Shown here: piece by piece, positions 1-9,400 of the stretch
How positions within the stretch are numbered: the first letter of the stretch is position 1
Layout of the letters: every line of letters begins with the position of its first letter
Origin: Chloroflexota bacterium
GTDB lineage: Bacteria > Chloroflexota > UBA6077 > FW602-bin22 > JAMCVK01
Reading direction: 5' to 3'
NCBI GenBank assembly: GCA_023475225.1
Contig: JAMCVK010000015.1
Location: 28,147 to 92,146 of the forward strand
DNA: 64,000 bases
The notes under the pieces: model-generated
Told to the model about the DNA's origin: nothing
The model's input: the letters and a program-made list of their open reading frames with translations, nothing else
The model's database searches: none
Translations under genes and position numbers: made by a program

Positions 1-2
1 GT

Positions 3-871
3 AGCGGAAGCACCAGGCCCAATACCACACCACTAGCCCAGGATATACAGGCATTCCTCGACCACTGTGTGGATGAGGAGCATTCCCTTTCCACCATCCA
101 CACCTATGGCCAGGTGCTCGCCTCCTTCACCACCTGGATGGCCCAAAACCACCCCGCGGTGACAGCTATAAGCCAGCTAAAACTGAATCAGCTGCAGCAA
201 TTTCGCCGCTACCTGCGCGAGCGCAGCGCAGCCTACGGCCGGGAGCTCAGTCCGCGCACTCAGGCCAAATACCTAGCCACCATACGATCGCTACTCCGCT
301 ACTACACCACGGTGCAGGGAGAGCTGGTGCTCCCCCCAGAGCAGATCAGGTTGCCCAGAGTGGGGAGGGAGGACGATCGCCCGCGGCGCCCCCTCAGCAG
401 GGGTGATCTACAGCGATTACTGGAGCAGCCGGATGTCAGCAAGCCTTGGGGATTGCGTGATAGGGCTATCATCGCTCTCTTGATCAATAGCGGACTGCGC
501 GTCAGCGAGCTGTGTTCGTTGAATCGCAGCGACGTTCGGGAAGACCTCTTAGGCCAGCATCCCTTCTTGGAGGTCACGGTATCCCCACACGCCCGCCGCA
601 TCCGCTCGATTTACCTTGATGCCTTCACCCAGGAGCAGTTGGCTGCCTACTTAGCTGTGCGCCAGGATCGCTACCCCCCACTATTCGTACGTCATAAGCC
701 AGGAAAGGGGAAGGAAAACGACGATCCGCAGCATCGCTTAACTCGTCAGATGGTAGCGCGCATGCTTAATAAATATGCCCGAGAGGCAGGGCTTACAACA
801 CTGCCTTCAGCTCAACAGCTTCGCCGCGCCCGCTTCAGCCCGGGGCCGTAGTGATCATCCAGCATCTGTAG
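3..871 (+). pseudogene. Tyrosine recombinase (XerC/D-like) remnant, 5' end outside window
   Basis: The frame is open to the window edge, so the true start lies upstream. An N-terminal SAM-like DNA-binding domain (about 60-330) is followed by the catalytic domain, with the first active-site Arg visible in 'SGLRVSELCSLN' near 500. The box II His of HxLRH is replaced ('QQLRRARF'), and the frame ends at 851 as '..FSPGP'. Reading one frame over, 830-871 encodes 'LQPGAVVIIQHL' then a stop, which closely resembles the family sequence just before the LGH motif. So a frameshift near 825-840 is followed by a stop at 869-871, and the catalytic Tyr is lost. The protein is probably inactive. The next gene's ribosome-binding site begins directly after this remnant. 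Identification as a recombinase relic is firm; inactivity is inferred. Confidence 0.75.
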
Positions 872-885
872 AAAGGAGCCATGGG

Positions 886-2337
886 GTGCATATGGGAGGG
901 GTTGAGGGGACAGAGAACATCGTCGTCCGACCGGTCTATCTCCGCGCCGTCAACGCCATCGTGCAACCTGAGCGACAGGCACCCTGCACGGAATACTTCC
1001 TGCATCAGTGGCTGTCCCGCCTTGGCGCCCTACGCTGGGGCCTGGTCTTGACCCTGCGGACCATCTGCACCCAGCGGCAGACAGACGGCACCAATCGGGG
1101 CGAGGTCTCCCGGGGGCAACTATCTGAGATGCTCGGTGTGCATGAGGCGACCATCACTCGTCTCCTGGCCACCGTCCCCAGCCCCACCTTCCCAGGCTGG
1201 CGAGAGATAGACCCCGCCCAGAGCGACGACGCCGAGAAGACAATATATCTGGCAAAATTCATCCCTCGACTGCGCTATAAATACGTGCGCGATGCTACGG
1301 CCGGCGTAACGCGCCGCATCGGCTACATCATCGATGTCGTCATGGATGATCCCCTCACCCCTGAGGATGAGGAGCGGTTGGCCGTAGCCCTGGCTGCTCA
1401 AATCCTCCACGGGGGGCATTGTCCATTGGACGAAGTAAAAGAACAGAATGATCTTTCAGCCAGTGTTATCCCCCAATCCTCCCCTTCACTGCCCCTTTCC
1501 CAAGGAGAGTCGTTCCCTCATAACACGCAAAATCTACTTTCACACTCAGAGGTGATAGCGCATGATGCTATTTCACGCCCAGATGTAAGGAAACACAATG
1601 CTTCTTCTCAGGCAAGCCTGAACGCACACAATGCTCCCCCAGAGCCTCTCAAGGGGCAGGGTGGGCCCGTATTAACATTAACTTATAACTACATGGGAAT
1701 AACCATAAACCGGAATCTTAAACGAAGAACAGAGATCAGAAGGGCCGTCAAACCGCTGGCCGAGTACGCTGCTCGACGCTTACACGATGAGCACTCCTTG
1801 GCAATGTTCTATTCTACCCTTCTCCAGCTCTACCCCGATCACCTCGAGCTCTTTGGGCAGTCCTTAGACGAGGCCATCGTGGCCGGGGAGGGAAATGCTG
1901 CCCTCAACATGGGGGCCTTTTTTGTCCGCTCACTGAAGCGGCTGGCAGCTGACCTTGGGGTACCCCTGCGTCTAGGTGCCCCAAGCGGTACGGAGAGAAC
2001 TGCTCTGGGGGAAGAGGAAGAAAGTGAAAGGGAAGCCGAAGGTGGGGTGGGGGGGGTGCTCATCCCTAACGTGGCTTTACCAGGCACAAGGCTGTCCGGT
2101 CAGCAGGTCTGGCGGTCGGCCTTAGAGGAGCTGCGCGCTCAGACCGGGCGCGCCGCCTATGAGATGTGGCTACGCAATTGTCACATCGTTGGGACTGATG
2201 GCCAGGTGGTCATCATCGGCGTGCCCAATCAATTTGCTCTGGATTGGCTCAGCGAGCGCCTGGCCGGATCGATCGAGACAGCTCTCAGCCGCGTCATCGG
2301 TCAGAGGGTTAAGGTGAGATGTGAAGTTTATGGCTAA
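886..2337 (+). CDS. Winged-helix protein with C-terminal DnaA domain I-like module
   Basis: The start is GTG 886, seven bases after AGGAG (874-878); ATG 892 is an alternative. The open frame reaches back to 775, but that part overlaps the recombinase relic. Residues ~15-150 look like a replication-initiator or helix-turn-helix DNA-binding region ('GQLSEMLGVHEATITRLL'). A low-complexity middle follows (~190-270). The last ~80 residues match DnaA domain I: 'QVWRSALEEL', then 'YEMWLRNC', 'VIIGVPNQFALDWL' and a terminal beta strand. Known role of that domain: self-assembly and docking of DnaB helicase or regulators. There is no AAA+ ATPase and no DnaA domain IV. With the recombinase relic next door, a plasmid- or ICE-derived replication protein is plausible, but it could be a domesticated regulator. 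Domain I is fairly certain; function is unknown. Confidence 0.7.
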   Translation: MHMGGVEGTENIVVRPVYLRAVNAIVQPERQAPCTEYFLHQWLSRLGALRWGLVLTLRTICTQRQTDGTNRGEVSRGQLSEMLGVHEATITRLLATVPSPTFPGWREIDPAQSDDAEKTIYLAKFIPRLRYKYVRDATAGVTRRIGYIIDVVMDDPLTPEDEERLAVALAAQILHGGHCPLDEVKEQNDLSASVIPQSSPSLPLSQGESFPHNTQNLLSHSEVIAHDAISRPDVRKHNASSQASLNAHNAPPEPLKGQGGPVLTLTYNYMGITINRNLKRRTEIRRAVKPLAEYAARRLHDEHSLAMFYSTLLQLYPDHLELFGQSLDEAIVAGEGNAALNMGAFFVRSLKRLAADLGVPLRLGAPSGTERTALGEEEESEREAEGGVGGVLIPNVALPGTRLSGQQVWRSALEELRAQTGRAAYEMWLRNCHIVGTDGQVVIIGVPNQFALDWLSERLAGSIETALSRVIGQRVKVRCEVYG

Positions 2338-2355
2338 AAGAAGGGGGTGTTCAAA

Positions 2356-3045
2356 GTGATACAGAGACCGGTCGTACTTCTAGTTGATACAGAGGCTACT
2401 CGACGTCAAGAGGTCAGCACTGCCTTAAGGGGGGTAGGTTGGCTGGTGGAGGAGAGGGGGAATAGTGCTGAGGCACCGCAGCTACTTTGGGATAGGAACA
2501 TCGATGCCGTGGTGATCGCCCTGCCTCCCAGCGAGGGGCATGCTCTCTGTCGACTACTCCGCCGTTCGGCCGACGTGCCCATCTTGCTGGTAGGAAATAC
2601 GCGGCAGATAGACAGAGTGCTGCGCGCCTTTGAGTGTGGGGCCGATGACTATATAGGTGAGCCGATCGACTCACGCGAGATGATCGCCCGCCTAACGGCC
2701 CTGTTGCGCCGAACGGCGTTGGCCGAGCGGCGGCAGCAACGGCGTATCCGCATCGATGGACTCCAGATCGACTCCCTGGAGCGCCGCGTCATTGTCGCTG
2801 GCCGGGAGGTGAACCTCTCCCCAACGGAGTTCGATCTATTATACCTGCTGGCCAGCAATCCCGGTACTCCACTGCAAAGGCGGCTGCTGTACCATAGGAT
2901 TTGGAATAGCCCTTACCAGGGCGATACCAACCTGATTGATGTTTGCGTACGCCGCTTGCGCCGCAAGATAGAGCGGAAGCCTTCGGCCCCGCAGTGGGTG
3001 AAGACGGTACGTGGGGTTGGCTACATGTTCGCTGGAACGAGCTAA
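2356..3045 (+). CDS. OmpR-family response regulator with degenerate receiver
   Basis: This is an N-terminal receiver-like domain (residues ~1-115) plus a C-terminal winged helix of OmpR/PhoB type (~135-228; 'LSPTEFDLLYLLASNPG', 'RRLRRKIE', 'VRGVGYMF'). GTG 2356 is chosen because GGGGG at 2343-2347 lies eight bases upstream; GTG 2347 overlaps that tract. The receiver lacks the phospho-acceptor Asp: the strand reads 'DAVVIALPP', with Ala near residue 54. The conserved Lys of the KP motif is Glu ('IGEPID', near 101). It should therefore not be regulated by ordinary Asp phosphorylation. No sensor kinase is adjacent. The gene lies nine bases after the DnaA-domain gene and just before the two-CW gene, so the three may be cotranscribed. 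DNA binding is expected; the target is unknown. Confidence 0.88.
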   Translation: MIQRPVVLLVDTEATRRQEVSTALRGVGWLVEERGNSAEAPQLLWDRNIDAVVIALPPSEGHALCRLLRRSADVPILLVGNTRQIDRVLRAFECGADDYIGEPIDSREMIARLTALLRRTALAERRQQRRIRIDGLQIDSLERRVIVAGREVNLSPTEFDLLYLLASNPGTPLQRRLLYHRIWNSPYQGDTNLIDVCVRRLRRKIERKPSAPQWVKTVRGVGYMFAGTS

Positions 3046-3063
3046 ATTAAGGAGGTCTTAGAG

Positions 3064-3303
3064 ATGGAAAGAGGCCCTTTTTGCTGGGAGATCAAAGGGT
3101 GTAGTGAGGCTAAGCGTGCCTCCTGCAATGCCTATCGCTCAAGGAAGAATTGCTGGGAGGTGGAGGGTACCTCCATCAACAGCGCCACTCGCTCTCTCTG
3201 TCAGGGGTGTCCAGTGATCCTCCTGCGCACGGCGCGGGCCATGGCCAGCGCCTTTGATCGGCACGGAGGGAGGCCCGCTAAAGGAGCCTATGGTAAGTTA
3301 TGA
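3064..3303 (+). CDS. Small two-CW domain cysteine-rich protein
   Basis: A 79-residue protein that starts after a strong AAGGAGG (3049-3055). It has the 'CW' repeats of the two-CW family: 'FCWEIKGC', 'NCWEVEGT' and a later 'LCQGCPV'. Six or more cysteines suggest a metal centre or zinc binding. No signal peptide is seen. It follows the response regulator by 18 bases. Two-CW proteins often lie near signalling or redox genes and have no assigned reaction. Family recognition is by motif only. Confidence 0.7.
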   Translation: MERGPFCWEIKGCSEAKRASCNAYRSRKNCWEVEGTSINSATRSLCQGCPVILLRTARAMASAFDRHGGRPAKGAYGKL

Positions 3304-3360
3304 TTGTTATGTTAAACATCACATCCGCTTCGGCGGAGGAGATGGCTAATGTTATGTCGA

Positions 3361-3390
3361 TTTACAGGGAGCAGGGCATTTTGTTATAAT
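3361..3390 (+). promoter_or_regulatory. Sigma70-type promoter of the pilus operon
   Basis: TTTACA at 3361-3366, an 18-base spacer, and a perfect TATAAT at 3385-3390. Transcription would begin near 3397, about 24 bases before the pilB ATG. A small TCCGC-TTCG-GCGGA hairpin lies upstream near 3323-3337. Confidence 0.7.
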
Positions 3391-3420
3391 ATTTCCAGGG
3401 CAACGACGAGGTGATCTACG

Positions 3421-5133
3421 ATGATGATGCGACCTACGGGGGTGGAGGGGAGGAAACTGATCGGCCAAATCCTCGTTGAGGGGGCCTTCATCACCCCTGA
3501 GCAGCTCCAGGCAGCTATAGAGATGGCCCAGAAGTCCGGCAAGCGCGTCGGCCAGGTATTGATTGAGCAAGGGTTGATCAGCTCAGCCACCCTGGCTACG
3601 GTGCTTAGCTATCAGCTGAACGTGCCCATCATCGATTTGAAGCAGTATAAGATACAGCCAGAGGCCCTCAGGCTCATCCCTGAAAACGTTGCCCGCCAGT
3701 TCGGGCTCCTGCCCCTGGCCATCGAGGGTGATTCGCTTGTCGTCGCCATGGAGGAGCCCCAGGACCTGCAAGCGATCGATACCTTAACCTCCCTCACCCG
3801 TATGCGCATCAAGCCGGTTATCGCCTTGCATGGGGGCATTCAGGAGGCCATCAACAACAATTATAAGCTCACCTCCCAGATTAAGCAGCAGGTCAACCAG
3901 ATTGTTGCCCCACCCCAAGCTATGGCCCGGGCCGCGGCTGAGCCATTGCTCTCCCCCGAGATGATCACCCAAGCCCCTATCGTGCGGGCCGTTGATATGA
4001 TCATCACCCAGGCGGTGAAGGATAGGGCTTCGGATATCCATATCGAACCGGAGGACGAGGCGCTGCGCATCCGTTACCGCATCGATGGTGTCCTTCATGA
4101 GGCCGTCTCTCTTCCCCTTGGCGTACACCAGGCCCTGGTCTCCCGCATTAAGGTTATGTCCAACATGAACATCGCCGAACGGAGGCGCCCTCAGGACGGG
4201 CAGTTCATGGCCAAGGTGGCCGATAAGGATGTCGACTTCAGAGTGGCCACGGCCGAAACCAACCGAGGCGAAATGGTCGTGTTGAGGGTGCTGGATAAAG
4301 AGGTCTCGGTGCGTAGCCTATCCGACCTCGGGCTATTGCCCGGCCCTCTCCAGACATACGAGGCGATGCTCCAATCTCCCTTTGGCATGATCTTAATCAG
4401 TGGGCCCACCGGGAGTGGGAAGACGACCACCCTGTATGGCTCTGTCAATCAGCTGGATCCGATGACCCGCAACATCATGACCATTGAGGATCCGATTGAG
4501 TATCGCTTCAAAAACATCAATCAAATTCAGGTGAATCGCCAGGCTGATATCACCTTCGCCTCAGGGCTGCGGGCCATCCTGCGTTTAGACCCGGATGTTA
4601 TCCTGGTGGGGGAGATTCGGGATGGAGAGACGGCCGAAACGGCTATTAACGCTGCTCTCACCGGCCATCTGGTGCTCTCCTCCATCCATGCCAACGACGC
4701 CGTTAGTGCACTCCTGCGCCTGATCGATCTGGGGGTGGAGCCGTTTTTGGTCACCTCTGCGGTGATCGCCACCCTCTCTCAGCGTCTAGTCCGACGTGTC
4801 TGCCCTTACTGCCATAGCCTTGTCCAGGTATCGCCGGCCGAGGCTATGGCCTACCAGCAGGAGATGGGACAGGTGCGGACAGAGTTTCACTATGGCCGTG
4901 GCTGTAACTTCTGTGCCCGTACCGGCTACCTGGGCCGCATAGGCGTCTTTGAGCTGCTGCCCATGTCAGAGCAGATCCGGCAGCTCGTTACACGGCGGGC
5001 GACAGCCGCAGAGATCAAGGCCCAGGCCCTCCAGGAGGGGATGATTACCATGCGGCGCGATGGCATGACTAAAGCGCGGGATGGTGTAACTACCCCTGCG
5101 GAGATCATCCGCAACGTCTTCACCATCGGATAG
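3421..5133 (+). CDS. pilB: Type IV pilus extension ATPase PilB (GspE/PilB family)
   Basis: Hexameric ATPase that drives pilin polymerisation at the inner face of the membrane. Residues ~10-140 form the MshEN/T2SSE N-terminal domain ('LIGQILVEGAFITPEQL'), which in relatives binds c-di-GMP or PilC. The catalytic part has Walker A 'GPTGSGKTTTLY' (~residue 329), Asp-box 'IEDPIEYR', Walker B 'ILVGEIRDGETAE' and the His-box 'GHLVLSSIHAND'. A zinc motif 'CPYC..CNFC' follows near 461-500. At 570 aa the length is full for the family. Three ATGs in a row (3421, 3424, 3427) make the exact start ambiguous. It is the first gene of the pilus operon; pilC follows after 13 bases. Confidence 0.95.
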   Translation: MMMRPTGVEGRKLIGQILVEGAFITPEQLQAAIEMAQKSGKRVGQVLIEQGLISSATLATVLSYQLNVPIIDLKQYKIQPEALRLIPENVARQFGLLPLAIEGDSLVVAMEEPQDLQAIDTLTSLTRMRIKPVIALHGGIQEAINNNYKLTSQIKQQVNQIVAPPQAMARAAAEPLLSPEMITQAPIVRAVDMIITQAVKDRASDIHIEPEDEALRIRYRIDGVLHEAVSLPLGVHQALVSRIKVMSNMNIAERRRPQDGQFMAKVADKDVDFRVATAETNRGEMVVLRVLDKEVSVRSLSDLGLLPGPLQTYEAMLQSPFGMILISGPTGSGKTTTLYGSVNQLDPMTRNIMTIEDPIEYRFKNINQIQVNRQADITFASGLRAILRLDPDVILVGEIRDGETAETAINAALTGHLVLSSIHANDAVSALLRLIDLGVEPFLVTSAVIATLSQRLVRRVCPYCHSLVQVSPAEAMAYQQEMGQVRTEFHYGRGCNFCARTGYLGRIGVFELLPMSEQIRQLVTRRATAAEIKAQALQEGMITMRRDGMTKARDGVTTPAEIIRNVFTIG

Positions 5134-5146
5134 GTGAGGGGGCACG

Positions 5147-6355
5147 ATGTTATACAAGTATGTGGCCTACGGGGCTGATAGCAATCTGGTTACGGGCACG
5201 ATTGAGATGGATTCGGAAGAGGCAGCTGAGGAGGCGCTTTGGCGTGCTAACCTGACCGTCATCACCCTCAAACCGCAGCGACGATGGCCCACTCTGGAGG
5301 AGCTGTTTCCGACCTTCTTCGGGGTCAAACGGCGCGATCTTATCGTGATGACCAGGCAGCTGGCCACCCTCCTCGAGTCGGGCATCGCTATCCTCCCCGC
5401 GCTGCATCTCCTGGCCGATCAGGCGTCCAATCGCTGGCTACGGCGGATACTGCGGGAAGTAGCCAACTCCTTACAGGAGGGGAACCCTCTTTCACGGTCG
5501 CTGGCTAACTATCCTCTCGTCTTCCCCACCATCTATGTGCGGATGATCGAGGTGGGGGAGGGGATCGGTGGACTTGATCTTGTCCTCCGCCAGTTGGCCA
5601 CTTATATGGAGAAGGAAGAAAGCCTGTTGAACAAGATCCGCAATGCGATGATTTATCCGGCCTTCGTCCTCACCATCGCCGCTGGGGTGGTGGTCATCGT
5701 GGTCACCTTCGCCCTGCCGGCTATGATTGGCTTCTTCGCCGAGTTCAAGGCCCAACTGCCCTGGACGACCAGATTGTTGATCGCCATAACAGAATTCGTC
5801 CAGGTCTTTAAGATACATCTCCTGGTCACGGTGGTCAGTCTGGCGGCCATGTTCTGGTGGTATAGTCATACTGAGCGAGGCGCCAGGCAGATAGATCGCT
5901 TCATGCTCACTATGCCCCTGTTGGGTACGGTAAACCTCAAGGGGAATGTGAGCCGATTTTGTCGGACGATGTCCATCCTGCTGCGGGCCGGATTGCCGTT
6001 GACGGAGATTATGGACCTGAACATTCAGACGACCCAAAACAGGGTCATCAGAGAGGCACTCCAGCAGGTGCGTAGCGATGTTTTGGCTGGCCTGCCGCTC
6101 TCCGGGGCTGTGGACCAGCGTCCCGTCTTTCCCAAGATGGTCCCGCAGATGATGCGTGTTGGTGAGGAGACAGGCACCCTGGATGCTAACCTGGAGACGT
6201 TAGCGAACTTCTATGAGGAGGAGGCGGATCGGGCCATCGCCACGATAACAGCCCTCATTGAGCCTCTGATGATCGTCGGCGTCGGCATAGTAGTCGGCTT
6301 CATCGCCTTATCGGTGATTATGCCTATGTACACTATGCTCAGAGCGATTAAATAA
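5147..6355 (+). CDS. pilC: Type IV pilus inner-membrane platform protein PilC (GspF family)
   Basis: Full-length (402 aa) PilC/GspF protein. It has two repeated cytoplasmic helical domains (~65-190 and ~265-390; both contain the 'GxxLxxxL' and 'VGExxGxL' patterns, e.g. 'MIEVGEGIGGLD' and 'MRVGEETGTLD'). Three membrane segments lie near 165-190, 215-235 and 370-395. It transmits PilB/PilT rotation to the growing pilus. A ~55-residue N-terminal part ('YVAYGADSNLVTGTIEMDSEEAAEEAL') precedes the first domain, as is usual for PilC. The start has GAGG at 5133-5140. Confidence 0.94.
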   Translation: MLYKYVAYGADSNLVTGTIEMDSEEAAEEALWRANLTVITLKPQRRWPTLEELFPTFFGVKRRDLIVMTRQLATLLESGIAILPALHLLADQASNRWLRRILREVANSLQEGNPLSRSLANYPLVFPTIYVRMIEVGEGIGGLDLVLRQLATYMEKEESLLNKIRNAMIYPAFVLTIAAGVVVIVVTFALPAMIGFFAEFKAQLPWTTRLLIAITEFVQVFKIHLLVTVVSLAAMFWWYSHTERGARQIDRFMLTMPLLGTVNLKGNVSRFCRTMSILLRAGLPLTEIMDLNIQTTQNRVIREALQQVRSDVLAGLPLSGAVDQRPVFPKMVPQMMRVGEETGTLDANLETLANFYEEEADRAIATITALIEPLMIVGVGIVVGFIALSVIMPMYTMLRAIK

Positions 6356-6431
6356 GCCGACAGCCCCCTAACTTAGCCGTGGAGGAGACGATGTCCTGGC
6401 TAGAGGTGCCACATATTGGGCTTGGGGATGG

Positions 6432-9400
6432 ATGGTGATGAAAAGGTGGCCATGGTCATGGGCCAGCATGAGGCTCCACTTTATCCTTCTTTTCTCCATG
6501 GTGGTGCTTCTTCTGGGGGGTTCCCCCGGCGTTGTGGCTATGACCCGATCCTATACGACGGTGTCCGATTTCGCCAGTGGGCTTAAGGAAAACGGCAATC
6601 TTGTCATCACGCGCACAGGGGATGGTGAATTGGAGCTGTCCCGCCGGGGCTTCCTAAAGAGCTGGACCTCAACCGCCTCTCTTAATAGCGGTAGGCTGGG
6701 CGCCGCTGTTGTGGCGGCTGGTAATCACCTTTATGTCATCGGTGGTTGGAATGGGGATTATCTGAACTCAGTCGAAATAGCCGCCATTCAGCCTGATGGC
6801 ACGCTGAGCAGTTGGCTCTATACGAGCCCCTTGACGGTGAAAAGATCTTTCCATGCGGCTGTCGTGGCCGATGGTTATCTTTATGTCCTTGGTGGCAGTG
6901 ATAGCACTGGGACGCTGTCATCCATTGAGCGGGCGGCCATGCGGGGCGATGGCAGTTTAGCCCCCTGGACTACGTTGAGCAGTCGCCTGACGACCGCCAG
7001 GCAAGGGTCGGCTGTCGTGGTCGTCGAAGGGAGGATATATATCATCGGTGGATCCGATAGCGCTATGTCCCTCGGCTTAGCCAGGGATCTGGTCACCACT
7101 GATCCTTCCCTCTTGGGAGAGGATGAGCCGCAGCGAGTTGGCACCGCAGCGATAAGCGTTCTCAGCAGCGTTGAATGGGCGACGATCAATGCCGATGGTA
7201 GCCTTGGTTCTTGGGCAAGCACTAGCCCCCTGGCGATGGGGCGGGTTTTCACAGCGGGCGTCGTCGCTTCTGATGTCAACGGCTATAAATACATCTATGT
7301 CCTTGGTGGCTGGAATAACGGCTACCTGGCCACTGTAGAGCGGGCCTGGGTGCGCGACGATGGGACGCTGGAGAGCTGGAGCGCGACGGCGTCACTGCGG
7401 ATGAAACGGGGGTACCACGCGGCTGTCGTGGCCAATGGCTATATTTACGCCCTCGGTGGCTACGATGGCACCCATCTCAGCGCCGTTGAACGGGCGACGC
7501 TTAACGCCGATGGTACGCTGGGTGGCTGGATGACGAGCGCCGCATTGAGCACAGCCAGACGGGGACTGGGAGGGGTAGCCGTTGATGGACGGCTGTACAC
7601 CCTGGGCGGCTATGATGGAAACAGCGTTCTGGGCAGCGTCGAGCTGGCGGTAGTGAAGAGTGAGGGTTCTCTAGGTGGATGGTTTTCAGCGACCTCCCTG
7701 GGGACAGCGCGCTATGGCGCGGCGGCCGTAGTCGTCAATGACCGCATTTATGTCCTTGGTGGCTTCGATACTGACTGGAACGTTTTGAGTAGCGTGGAGA
7801 TGTCTGTCCTCAATGCGGATGGTACTTTGGGGCCCTGGACGACGACGACGGCGTTGATCACCCCCACGGCCCAATTGTCCGCCGTGGCCTGGAACGGTTA
7901 TATCTACGCTATTGGTGGTTGGAACAACACTGATGGCTATCTTGGCATTGTCCAACGGGCAACGGTGAATCAGGATGGGACGCTGGGCAATTGGACTGCT
8001 GTGAGCGCCTTGAACACTAAACGGGCCCAGCATGCGGCAGTAGTGACCAACGGTCGCCTCTATGTCAGTGGTGGATATAATGCGAGCGATGGTGTACTCT
8101 CCAGTCTCGAACGGGCCACGCTAAACTTTGACAATACGGTGAGTGCCTGGACACCTTTGCCTACCAGCCTGAATACTCCCAGGTATAGTCACGCCTTGGT
8201 GGTGGCTGGCGGTAACATCTACGCCATAGGGGGTTACCGTGGGGATGCCTATCTTAAGAGTGTGGAGAGGGCGACGGTTGATCTGCGGAGCGGCGACTTA
8301 TCTCCATGGCAAACGGAGTCTTCCTTGCAACTGGCCCGGTCAGGGGTGGCCGCCGTGGCCCACGGGCATTTTCTCTATGCCCTCGGTGGAGCGATCGGTC
8401 CGGAGGATAGAAAAGACCCTGGCGTTGAGCGCGTCACGGTTAAGCCCGATGGACGATTGGGCGATTGGCAGATAATCTCCTCCTTGAGCACGGCCAGGAG
8501 TGGGGCAGCGGCCGTAGTGGCCAATGGCTACATCTATGTCTTTGCCGGTCACACAGGGACGAAGCCCCTCGCTAGCGTGGAGGGGGCGGCCCTGACCACT
8601 GATGGAAGCCTGGAAGGATGGGGGCGCGCCAGCGATATGGTGAGGGCCAGGTATGGGCATGGCACGGTGGCGACCAGCACTTGGCTCTACAGCGTGGGAG
8701 GAGATGATGGGAACAATGCCCTCAGCAGCGTGGAGCGGGCTCCCATCAATAGTGATGGGAGCCTTGGCCCCTGGCAGGAGACGAGTCCCCTGGCTTATGC
8801 CCACAGTGGGGCGGCAGTGGCCATGGCCACCGTAATAACGGGGACGACGACCGCTAAATACATCTACGCTATAGGGGGACGGGATGGCCAGCGCTACTAT
8901 GACCGGGTGGAAGGGGCGGTTATCGCTGTTGATGGTTCCTTGGGGACATGGCAGGAGGGACCGCATCTGACCCGACCTCGCTACGAGGCCACGGCGGTGG
9001 TGATGGGCAATTATCTTTATGTCCTGGGTGGATATGACCAGGAGGGCAATGTCCTCAACAGCGTCGAACGAGCAGCTATTAAGACTGACGGCACCTTAAG
9101 TTCTTGGGGGCTGGTCTCCAGCAGTATGCGCACGCCCCGCTACGGCGCCGCGGCCGTCGTGGCCGACGGCTTCCTCTACGTCTTTGGGGGTAAGGATGGG
9201 ACGGGGTTAAGCGGCTCTGTGGAACGGGCCTGGATAGGCCCTGATGGGGGACTGGGGACCTGGCAGGTGGTGTCTATCCTCAATGTGCCCCGCTACCGTT
9301 CGGCCGCAGCGTATCTAAATGGCTTTCTCTACGTCCTTGGTGGCGATGGTGGGGGGCCACTAAGTAGTGTGGAATGGGCGCGTCCCAACACCGATGGTTC

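Noticed and set aside
5492..6037. 181-codon minus-strand frame
   Set aside because: Shadow of pilC.
8340..8966. 208-codon minus-strand frame
   Set aside because: Shadow of the kelch repeats; no RBS or family motifs.
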